DNA from: Devosia aurantiaca
Lineage (GTDB): Bacteria > Pseudomonadota > Alphaproteobacteria > Rhizobiales > Devosiaceae
DNA: 64,000 nucleotides
Reading direction: 5' to 3'
Assembly (NCBI RefSeq): GCF_011058215.1
Contig: NZ_JAALFG010000001.1
Span: forward strand, 5,001 to 69,000
The position numbers and the translations under genes were made by a program. Each line of letters starts with the position of its first letter. Position 1 is the first letter of the stretch. Positions 1-7,856 of the stretch are shown piece after piece. The notes beneath the pieces were generated by a model, which made no database searches, had not been told where the DNA came from, and saw nothing but the letters and a program-made list of their open reading frames with translations.

Positions 1-1013
1 CCGGCATTCGCCTCCGAATCCTTTACGGTCCGCTCTCGAGCTCGCCGACGAGCCTTGTGCCCTATCGCATGTCGATCTACCGGCCGGACGGCGCCCCGGG
101 CGACCGCCATATCGCGACCGTAGCGCTGAGCGATACCGGCCAATATGTGGTCGGCCTTCAGCCCGATTGGGTAGAATTCCCAGCCGAAGACGTCGAGCAG
201 ATCAATGTCGGCAACCTGCCCACGGTTTACCGGTCGATTTGGGAAACCGGCCGCAAGCATGATCTTGCCGACGACACCATTGAACGCATCATCGGCATGT
301 TCGCCTATGACGTCGACATGACCAAGCGCATCACTGCCGGCGACACGATCGAGATTCTCGAAACCGAAGAAATCGAAGGGGCGCCCGATGCGCTGCTTTA
401 TGTCGGCCTGACGCTGGGCGGCAGCAAGCGGCAGCTTTACCGCTTCACCACCGATGACGGTACGGTGGATTTCTACGATCCCGATGGCGAAACCGGAAAG
501 CGCTTCCTCAATCGCCGACCGCTGGAAGGCGGCGGCACGCTGCGCTCCCGTTTCGGCTATCGCATCCACCCAATCTTCAAGACGCGTCGCCTCCATACCG
601 GCGTCGATCTTGCCGCCCGCTCCGGCACGCCGATCTATGCCGCCGGCGACGGCGTGATCTCCTACTACAAATGGGCTTCCGGCTACGGCAACAAGATCGA
701 GATCGAGCATGTCAACGGTTATGAAACCGCCTATGGCCACCTCTCCAAATTCGTGGATGGGCTCGGCGCCGGCAGCCGCGTCCGCCAAGGGCAGCTGATC
801 GGCTATGTCGGATCGACCGGCCAGTCGACCGGTCCGCATCTTCATTTCGAGATCAAGATCAACGGCAATCTCGTTGATCCCTTGAGCGTGAAACTGCCCA
901 AGGACAATGTTTTGGCCGAGCAATATCGTGGCGAGTTCGACGCCACGATCGCCCAGATCAACGACCTCATGGCCCGCGATCCGGCGCCGGTCACCGTCGC
1001 CCAGGCGCAGTAG
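1..1013 (+). CDS. M23 family metallopeptidase (start lies before the window)
   Basis: Zinc endopeptidase of the M23 (LytM/lysostaphin) family, expected to cut peptidoglycan cross-links outside the cytoplasmic membrane. The frame is open from base 3 and reads as continuous protein through the GTG at 57, so that GTG is internal and the N-terminus is missing. The catalytic domain is C-terminal: HTGVD near 594, then the Gly-rich core, then HLHFEI at about 837-854; these histidines and the aspartate are the family's zinc ligands. The part before it (about 170 residues visible) is the usual uncharacterised N-terminal region of alphaproteobacterial M23 proteins. The next gene is convergent and its stop abuts this one. 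Family is clear; the exact cell-wall substrate is inferred. Confidence 0.9.
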   Translation, partial: GIRLRILYGPLSSSPTSLVPYRMSIYRPDGAPGDRHIATVALSDTGQYVVGLQPDWVEFPAEDVEQINVGNLPTVYRSIWETGRKHDLADDTIERIIGMFAYDVDMTKRITAGDTIEILETEEIEGAPDALLYVGLTLGGSKRQLYRFTTDDGTVDFYDPDGETGKRFLNRRPLEGGGTLRSRFGYRIHPIFKTRRLHTGVDLAARSGTPIYAAGDGVISYYKWASGYGNKIEIEHVNGYETAYGHLSKFVDGLGAGSRVRQGQLIGYVGSTGQSTGPHLHFEIKINGNLVDPLSVKLPKDNVLAEQYRGEFDATIAQINDLMARDPAPVTVAQAQ

Positions 1014-1355
1014 CTACGCTTCGCGCGAAACGTAGACGGCCAACTCGTTGCCGCCCGGCTCACGGAAGTGAAACCGGCGGCCACCGGGAAAATCGAACTG
1101 CGGCTGCGTGATGACGCCACCTGCTGCAATCACGCGCCGTTCTGCATCATCGAGATCGTCTGTACGGACCACGGCCACGGTCGCCGCCACCCGATCGGCG
1201 CTGCCATCGATGCCGCCATCAAGCCCTGCCCCCTCCAGCGCCTGATAGTCAGGGCCATAGCTCACCATGCTCCAGCCGAAGGCCTTCTCGAAAAACGCGC
1301 TGCTCTGCCCGATCGCGCCACTTGGAAATTCGATATAGTCGATCCGCTCAGCCAT
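1014..1355 (-). CDS. VOC (glyoxalase/bleomycin-resistance fold) family protein
   Basis: Small 113-residue protein with the betaalpha-betabetabeta pattern of the vicinal oxygen chelate superfamily: an N-terminal IDYIEFPSGAIGQSSAFFEK segment and a C-terminal RRFHFREPGGNELAVYV segment with the Glu that often closes the metal site. Members act as lyases, dioxygenases or drug-binding proteins, and the sequence does not decide between these. Start ATG follows AGGAGC by 6 bases. It begins 10 bases after the stop of the DUF6157 gene on the same strand, so the two probably form a two-gene operon. Substrate unknown. Confidence 0.8.
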   Translation of the reverse strand: MAERIDYIEFPSGAIGQSSAFFEKAFGWSMVSYGPDYQALEGAGLDGGIDGSADRVAATVAVVRTDDLDDAERRVIAAGGVITQPQFDFPGGRRFHFREPGGNELAVYVSREA

Positions 1356-1364
1356 GCGACGCTC

Positions 1365-1766
1365 CTATGCCTTCTTGCTGCGCATGCCGACGAGCTTGGT
1401 GATCCCCTCTTGCGCCTGCAACTGCGCGAAGCGGCTCGAATCGGGATCGACAAGCGCCACACGCCCATCGCTGTCATGATGCAGTGCCCATCCCAAGGTC
1501 TTCACCAAGGGTGAAGCGCGAAGGCAGGCTTGGCCCTTGGAAAAGAACTCCATGCGGGCAGGCCCCCGCTCCTCCTCGGCGATTTCCTTCCGATCGGCAT
1601 GAATACCGAACAGCAAGTCATCGCTCGTGATCGTATAGGGCGCTGCAACCAAGCGCTCGTGCTGGAGAGCCGCGATCGTTCCGGGCTTGGTTGGTGCTGT
1701 CGCCTCAGCGGCAGCGCAATCGGGTGAAGGAAGGATCAGCGTGTCGCGATAATTGGTCGTATGCAT
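1365..1766 (-). CDS. DUF6157 family protein
   Basis: A 133-residue soluble protein that I recognise as the DUF6157 family (N-terminus MHTTNYRDTLILPSPDC, then a central YTITSDDLLFGIHADRK block and a C-terminal LVGMRSKKA). No catalytic motif is known or seen. The start at 1766 was chosen over an in-frame codon 21 codons upstream because GGGGAAG lies just before it and the extra residues are not family-like. Upstream of the VOC gene and likely cotranscribed with it. Function unknown. Confidence 0.75.
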   Translation of the reverse strand: MHTTNYRDTLILPSPDCAAAEATAPTKPGTIAALQHERLVAAPYTITSDDLLFGIHADRKEIAEEERGPARMEFFSKGQACLRASPLVKTLGWALHHDSDGRVALVDPDSSRFAQLQAQEGITKLVGMRSKKA

Positions 1767-1821
1767 CTCTTCCCCTTTGTTCTCTTTATGTTCTATATAG
1801 CGCGCGAGAAAGAGGCAAGCG

Positions 1822-1854
1822 CAAAACAAAAGGGCCGGTCTTTCGACCGACCCT
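1822..1854 (-). terminator. Rho-independent terminator of clpB
   Basis: On the minus strand a 10-bp stem (AGGGTCGGTC with GACCGGCCCT, one G-T wobble) closes on a GAAA tetraloop and runs into TTTTGTTTT. It starts nine bases beyond the clpB stop codon. Confidence 0.85.
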
Positions 1855-1862
1855 CATTTTGG

Positions 1863-4477
1863 TTAAGCAGCAGCTTCGCTGGGCAAAGCCCCGGCCGGTC
1901 GCAGGATGATCCCGCTATCGTCGGCATCGACCACCACCCGTGCACCGTCGGTGACGGCACCGGAAAGGATTTCCTCGGCCAGCTCATCCTGCACTTCGCG
2001 CTGGATGACGCGCTTGAGCGGTCGTGCGCCATAGGCCGGATCATAGCCTTCCCGCGCCAGCCACTCGCGAGCGCGTGGCGTGAGATCAAGGCCGATATCG
2101 CGATCCTTGAGCAGCTTTTCGAGCCGGCTGAACTGGATATCGACGATTGCCGCCATGTTCTCGCGCGCCAGCCGGTGGAACAACAGGATCTCGTCGATCC
2201 GGTTGATGAACTCCGGCTTGAACGTCGCCTTGACCGCATCCATCACCCGGCCACGTGCCAGCTCGATCGAGTCCCCATCCTCGAGTTCCTGGATCGCCTG
2301 CGAACCGATATTGGAAGTGAGGATGATGACCGTGTTGCGGAAATCGACCGTGCGTCCCTGCCCATCGGTCAGACGCCCATCGTCGAGCACCTGCAGGAGG
2401 ACGTTGAACACGTCCGGATGCGCCTTTTCGATCTCGTCGAACAGGACGACCTGATAGGGCCGACGCCGCACCGCTTCGGTGAGCACGCCGCCTTCGTCAT
2501 AGCCGACATAGCCCGGAGGGGCGCCGATCAGCCGGGCGACGGAGTGCTTTTCCATGAACTCGCTCATGTCGAGACGAACCATGGCGGTCTCGTCATCGAA
2601 CAGGAACTGCGCCAAGGCCTTGGTCAGCTCGGTCTTGCCGACGCCGGTTGGTCCAAGGAACATGAACGAGCCGATCGGCCGGTTCGGATCCTGGAGCCCG
2701 GCGCGCGAGCGCCGAACGGCCTTCGCCACCGCGGCAACGGCTTCGTTCTGGCCGATGACGCGTGCGCCGAGCGATGTTTCCATAGCCAAGAGCTTTTCGC
2801 GTTCGCCTTCCAGCATGCGGTCGACCGGAATGCCGGTCCAACGCGACACCACCTGGGCGATATCGCTCGACTCGACCGTTTCCTTGGCCATTAACGGATC
2901 GGGCTTGCCATTGCCATCCGGATCGTCCGCGGTCTTGAGCCGCTTTTCGAGGTCTGGAATGACGCCATAGGCCAGCTCGCCCGCTTTGGCGAGGTCGCCC
3001 TGGCGCTGTGCGATTTCCAGCTGTCCGCGCGCGGCATCGAGCTCTTCCTTGATCTTGGTCGAACCCTGCAGCCGTTCCTTTTCCGCCAGCCACTTGGCCG
3101 ACAGGGCCTGTGCCTGCTCTTCGAGCCCGGACAATTCCTGCTCGAGCCGGCCCAGCCGCGTGCGCGAGCCATCGTCGTCTTCCTTGCGTAGCGCCTCGCG
3201 CTCGATCTTGAGCTGCATGATGCGCCGGTCGAGTTCGTCCAGGGCTTCAGGCTTGGAGTCGACCGCCATGCGCAGCCGCGCTGCCGCTTCGTCCATCAGG
3301 TCGATGGCCTTGTCGGGCAGGAAGCGATCGGTGATGTAGCGGTTCGATAAAGTCGCCGCGCTCACCAAGGCCGAGTCCGCAATGCGGATGCCATGATGGA
3401 GCTCGTACTTTTCCTTAAGGCCGCGCAGGATCGAGATCGTGTCCTCGACCGTCGGCTCGGAAACGAAAACCGGCTGAAAACGCCGCGCCAGAGCCGGGTC
3501 CTTTTCGACATGCTTGCGATATTCGTCGAGCGTCGTCGCGCCCACGCAGTGCAGTTCACCGCGCGCCAGCGCAGGCTTGAGGAGATTGGACGCATCCATC
3601 GCGCCATCCGCCTTGCCGGCGCCGACCAGCGTGTGCATCTCGTCGATAAAAGGACGATCTGCCCCTCGGCCGCCGTCACCTCGCTCAGCACCGATTTCAG
3701 CCGCTCTTCGAACTCGCCGCGATATTTCGCGCCCGCAATCAGCGCACCCATGTCGAGCGCCATCAGGCTCTTGTTCTTGAGCGATTCCGGCACGTCGCCA
3801 TTGACCATGCGGATTGCCAGGCCTTCGGCGATCGCCGTCTTGCCGACGCCGGGTTCACCGATCAGCACCGGATTGTTCTTAGTGCGGCGCGACAGCACCT
3901 GGATGGTGCGGCGGATTTCTTCGTCGCGACCGATCACCGGGTCGAGCTTGCCCTCGCGCACATCGGCGGTGAGATCGCGCGCATATTTCTTGAGCGCGTC
4001 ATAGGTGTTCTCGGCGGAAGCCGAATCCGCGGTGCGACCCTTGCGGATCGCTTCGATCGCGGTGTTGAGCCCCTGCGCCGCTACGCCGGCTGATGCCAAT
4101 ACGCGACCGGCATCGGTGTCCTTTTCGATCACCAGCGCCAAGAGCAATCGCTCGACCGTCACATAGCTGTCGCCGGCCTTCTGCGCTGCCTGCTCGGCAG
4201 TGTCGAAGACCTTGGACAGTTCGCGGCTGAGATAAAGCTGACCGGCATCGCCGGAAACCTTGGGGATCTTGTTGAGTGCAGCAGCCGTGCCGGCCCGAGC
4301 TGCCTTGGGGTCGCCGCCTGCCTTGGCGATCAGGCCATTGGCCATGCCCTGGTCGTCATCCAGCAAGACCTTGAGCAGATGCACCGGGGCGAACTGCTGG
4401 TTGCCGGCATTCATCGCACCGGTCTGGGCGCTCTGGATAAAACCGCGAGCCCGCTCGGTATACTTTTCGATATTCAT
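1863..4477 (-). CDS. clpB: ATP-dependent disaggregase ClpB (one frame break)
   Basis: Hexameric cytoplasmic AAA+ chaperone that threads aggregated proteins with DnaK/DnaJ help. Domains in order: Clp N domain, NBD1 with Walker A GEPGVGKT, the long coiled-coil M domain rich in Glu, Lys and Leu, NBD2 with Walker [10 protein letters not shown], and the C-terminal D2 small domain. Repaired length is about 871 residues, normal for alphaproteobacteria. Start ATG is preceded by AAGGAG six bases upstream. The frame breaks at about 3647/3648, inside the NBD1 Walker B: the reading IVLL then out of frame becomes [13 protein letters not shown] if one base is added next to AAAA. I treat this as a sequence deletion rather than a pseudogene because both halves are otherwise intact. 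Confidence 0.93.
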
Positions 4478-4596
4478 GCAAAACTCCTTTTCGGCCCTTA
4501 CGGCGCCGATAGCGTCGATTTGCGGATGCCCTCAAAAGGCACATCCGTTCACCAATGCATGTAGGAAGTTTCGCGCTGGGCGGAAGACCCGAAAAC

Positions 4597-4627
4597 AAAA
4601 ATGCCGGGCACTGGACCCGGCATTTTT
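4597..4627 (-). terminator. Rho-independent terminator after the DUF4167 gene
   Basis: Perfect stem ATGCCGGG/CCCGGCAT extended by A-T pairs with a 7-base loop, and a T tract on the minus strand. It lies seven bases after the repaired DUF4167 stop and ahead of clpB, separating the two transcripts. Confidence 0.9.
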
Positions 4628-4633
4628 AAAGAT

Positions 4634-5364
4634 CTACTCGGCGGCGTTGGCTGGATTGCCGGTGAGGAACGCAGGAGTTCGCTCACCTCGGCCTCGCCCG
4701 CAGGGGCCTGCTCGCCACCCTCGCCTGCCGCTGGGCGGCGGCGGCGTGGACGGCGTTCGCGCTGCTTGCGCGGCGCCTGCTCACCGGCTTCTTCGCCAGG
4801 AGCGGCCTGCACCGGTTCTCCGGCTGCCTGGACGACAGGCTGTTCGCCTTCGCCGGCCACCACGGTCTCGCGGTTTTCGCGATTGGCATTGTCGCGGTTT
4901 TCGCGCGTTTCGCGATACTCGCGCCGCTCACCGCCATTGCCGTTGTCGCGACCCTCGCGCTGGCCGCCATTGTTGCCACCATTGTCCTGGTAGCCACCGT
5001 TGTCCTGCGGCTGCTGGATCGGCTGCGGCGAGGAGAAGCGGGAATTGACGTCGTTGGCATCGTCGTCGAAGTCCAGGTCATCCTGGCTCTGGCCATCGCG
5101 CGGGCCGTTGAGGGCCTGCTGTGCGGACGAAACGATGCGGAAATAATGCTCGGCGTGCTGGAGATAGTTTTCCGCCATCACCGAGTCGCCGCTCGATTGC
5201 GCGTCACGGGCGAGTTGCAGGTACTTTTCCGCGACATGGGCAGCGTTGCCGCGCACCTTCACGTCCGGGCCGTTGCTCTCGTAGTTGCGCGACAGCGGAT
5301 TGACGTGCTTGCGCCCGCCATTGCGATTACGCTGCCGGTTCTTGTTTTGGTTGTTTGGTCTCAT
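4634..5364 (-). CDS. DUF4167 domain protein (frame break near the end)
   Basis: About 243 residues after repair. The N-terminal 90 residues are the DUF4167 domain (RNRNGGRKHVNPLSRNYESN, then KVRGNAAHVAEKYLQLARDA and an ENYLQHAEHYFRI helix), typical of Hyphomicrobiales; the remainder is low complexity, rich in Asn, Gly, Glu and Arg. The basic, disordered tail suggests nucleic-acid contact but the role is unknown. The uncorrected frame runs past the terminator into nonsense. Adding one base near 4674-4677 gives the family-like ending LPAFLTGNPANAAE and a stop at 4636-4634, just before the terminator. No clear ribosome binding site before the ATG. Confidence 0.85.
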
Positions 5365-5710
5365 CGGGTCGCTGATCTAACTCTAAAAGTTAAGCGTCTC
5401 ACTATGGCGGACCCGGACGATGCGCCTGGGTCTGGCCCGGCCCCGGCGGAGATAAACTGCACGCCGCGGGACCCTGAACTGGCTTCATGAAGACCTAAAT
5501 GCGGTCGGCAACAACCTGGCGGATCGATCCGCCCCACCCTTGCACCGTTCCGTTTGCGGAACCGCGCTGCCCCTGGCAGCATAGTCGTTGAGTTGGGTGT
5601 GGTCGCTGCGGCGCCCATGATGCGCCGTTGACAGCAAGGGCAAATTACTCGGTTCGAGCCCGCTTGACCAGCACAAATTGCGGTGACTGGTTTAAAGACG
5701 CTGTTCTTCA
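5365..5710. other. Gene-free 346-bp stretch with three short inverted repeats
   Basis: Between prmC and the DUF4167 gene. No convincing coding frame. It contains a perfect 16-bp palindrome at 5518-5533 (GGCGGATCGATCCGCC), a hairpin at 5547-5562 (GTTCCG/CGGAAC, loop TTTG) and another at 5609-5627 (CGGCGC/GCGCCG). It presumably holds the DUF4167 promoter and 5' leader. Confidence 0.5.
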
Positions 5711-6553
5711 TCACAAGTGGTGCGCGACAACCACACGATCAAGCCCTGCAAGGTCTTGATGAACGGCGACGTCGGAAAAACCGGCGTCTTCGAACAGCGA
5801 GGCAACGCTCCGTCCCTGGTTATAGCCGATCTCGACCATGGCCTGCCCGCCGGCCCTGAGATAGTGCCCGGAAGCCGACGCGATCACCCGATAAGGCTCG
5901 AGCCCATCCGGCCCCCGTCCAATGCCAGCATCGGATCGAAAGCCTTGACCTCTGCCGAAAGGCTTTCGATTACCGCCGTGGCGATATAGGGCGGATTGGA
6001 AACGATAAGATCGAATGCCTTGGAGCCACCAACCGCCTCGAACCAACTCCCCGCACAAAGTCGATCCGCCCCGCCACACCATGCCGCCCGGCATTGCGTT
6101 TGGCCATCTCCAGCGCCTCGGCGGAAACATCCGTTGCCATGGCGCTTGTATCCGGACGGTTGACCAAGATCGATATCGGGATGCACCCCGTTCCGGTCCC
6201 GAGGTCCAGCAAGCGACCACCTTGCGGTAGGGCCTTGAGCGCCAGATCGACCAGCAGCTCGGTATCGGGACGCGGCTCGAGCGTTGCTGCATTGAGGCCA
6301 AAGGCGAGACCATAAAATTCCCGCTCGCCGATGATGCGCGCCACGGACTCCCCGTCATCCGCCGCCGGAGCATCTGGTCGACGCGGCCCACCATCTCGTC
6401 CGAAACAGGTTCGTTTTCCCGCAGCGAGAGCGCCAGCGCATCAAGGCCCAGCGCATGCCCGGTCAGCAGCTTTGCATCCAGCGTCGCTGTCGCAAACCCT
6501 TCATGGTCCAGCATGTCGCGCCAGCGGCGCCAGAGCTGGCCGATCGTGATCAG
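5711..6553 (-). CDS. prmC: Peptide chain release factor N5-glutamine methyltransferase PrmC (three frame breaks)
   Basis: Methylates the GGQ glutamine of release factors using SAM. Read across three frames the gene is complete, about 281 residues: N-terminal helical domain with [15 protein letters not shown], motif [18 protein letters not shown] loop [11 protein letters not shown], catalytic NPPY near 5992-6003, then the C-terminal [13 protein letters not shown]. Breaks sit in G runs at about 6350-6353, 6049-6052 and 5912-5916; one extra base at each restores the protein. The first ATG (6514) is 13 codons into the family-like sequence; in-frame CTG at 6553 overlaps the prfA stop as CTGA and has GGAG eight bases upstream, so I place the start there. 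Immediately downstream of its substrate gene prfA. Confidence 0.85.
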   Translation of the reverse strand: MITIGQLWRRWRDMLDHEGFATATLDAKLLTGHALGLDALALSLRENEPVSDEMVGRVDQMLRRRMTGSPWRASSASGNFMVSPLASMQQRSSRVPIPSCWSIWRSRPYRKVVACWTSGPERGASRYRSWSTVRIQAPWQRMFPPRRWRWPNAMPGGMVWRGGSTLCGELVRGGWWLQGIRSYRFQSALYRHGGNRKPFGRGQGFRSDAGIGRGPDGLEPYRVIASASGHYLRAGGQAMVEIGYNQGRSVASLFEDAGFSDVAVHQDLAGLDRVVVAHHL

Positions 6554-7625
6554 TTGACTTGCTCCATGGCCGCTAGCTGCGATGCCTGATTTTCGGTGAT
6601 CAGCGCTTCGATCAGCTCGTCCAGCGCTTCGCCGGCGATGACCTTGTCGAGCTTGTAGAGCGTCAGGTTGATGCGGTGGTCGGTCACCCGGCCTTGCGGG
6701 AAATTATAGGTGCGAATGCGCTCGGAGCGATCGCCCGATCCCACCTGCCCTTTGCGTTCCGCCGATCGAGCCGAATCCCGCTCTTCGCGCTGCATTTCGT
6801 AAAGCCGCGACCGCAAGACGATCATCGCCTGCGCCCGGTTCTGGTGCTGCGATTTCATTGCCGAGGTGACGACGATACCGGACGGCAGGTGGGTAATGCG
6901 CACTGCCGAGTCGGTTGTGTTGACGTGCTGCCCGCCGGCGCCCGAAGCCCGCATCGTATCGATGCGGATATCCTCGTTGCGGATTTCGATGTCGATGTCT
7001 TCCACTTCCGGCAGCACCGCGACCGTCGCCGCTGATGTATGGATGCGCCCCGAGCCTTCCGTCGCCGGCACGCGCTGCACGCGGTGGACGCCGGACTCAT
7101 ACTTCATCCGCGCATAAACGCCCTTGCCCGAGACATTGGCGATGACTTCCTTATAGCCCCCATTTCGCCGGGGCTTTCCTCCATCAGCGTCACCTTCCAG
7201 CCGCGCAGCGAGGCATAGCGCTCATACATCCGGAAGAGGTCGCCGGCGAAAAGCGCCGCCTCGTCGCCCCCAGTGCCGCCGCGAATTTCAAGGATGATCG
7301 ACTTTTCGTCGGCCTCGTCCTTGGGCAGCAGGAGGATGCGGATCGATTGCGCCAGGGTCTCGAGCTCAGCATCCAGTTCTTCGATCTCGACCTCGGCCAT
7401 TTCGGCCATTTCCCGGTCGCCCGACTTCAAGAGCGTTTCCGCCTCGGCCCGATCGCGCTGGGCTTTCTTGTAAGCGCTGATCTGCCCGACAATCTCGGAG
7501 AGGTCGGAATGCTCCTTGGACAGTTTTGCGAACTCGTCCTGGCTCGCCCCACCCGAAAGCGCCGCTTCGATATACTGAAACCGCACTTCGAGCGCGTCGA
7601 GCTTGTCCATGGGCAAAGAAGGCAT
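6550..7625 (-). CDS. prfA: Peptide chain release factor 1 (one frame break)
   Basis: RF1 ends translation at UAA and UAG. About 358 residues after repair, the usual length. Seen: helical N-domain from [16 protein letters not shown], the conserved [19 protein letters not shown], and the peptidyl-hydrolysis GGQ ([19 protein letters not shown]). The frame breaks at a C run at 7157-7161 (G on the coding strand): SPGEMG then nonsense, whereas one more G gives [21 protein letters not shown] and joins the second half. RF1 is essential, so a sequencing deletion is far more likely than inactivation. Start at 7625 is chosen from the family N-terminus; no strong Shine-Dalgarno is visible. Overlaps prmC. 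Confidence 0.92.
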
Positions 7626-7706
7626 AGAGATAAACTTTCTGGCGTGTCCCGCGAGGCTGTAAAGAGGGACAGGATCAACCGCAAGCCTTAAGCGGACCCC
7701 TGCCTT

Positions 7707-7849
7707 CCTCTCCCGTTCACGGGAGAGGGGGACCACGCGAAGCGTGGTGGAGAGGGAGCCGCTTGCGCGGGAGGTGCAATTTTGACGCTATGACTTTGTT
7801 GCACCCCCTCCACCGCGGCTGGCGGCCCCTCCCCCGCAAGCGGTGGAGG
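7707..7849. repeat. Palindromic intergenic repeat (family D)
   Basis: Between ptsP and prfA. Contains a 22-bp near-perfect palindrome at 7707-7728 (arms CCTCTCCCGT/ACGGGAGAGG), a hairpin at 7733-7747 (CCACGC/GCGTGG) and 10-bp arms CCTCCACCGC at 7807-7816 with GCGGTGGAGG at 7840-7849. This composition matches dispersed intergenic repeats common in Rhizobiales genomes; no other full copy was seen here. Confidence 0.65.
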
Positions 7850-7856
7850 AAAAAGG

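Noticed and set aside
5648..5664. GGTTCGAGCCC resembling a tRNA T-loop
   Set aside because: The flanking bases do not form a 5-bp T stem and no acceptor, D or anticodon arms are present.
3362..7736. clpB, prmC and prfA as pseudogenes or as programmed frameshift genes
   Set aside because: The known programmed shift is in prfB, not prfA, and needs an internal stop with an SD-like element, which is absent. The same one-base loss recurs in unrelated genes, which points to sequence error.
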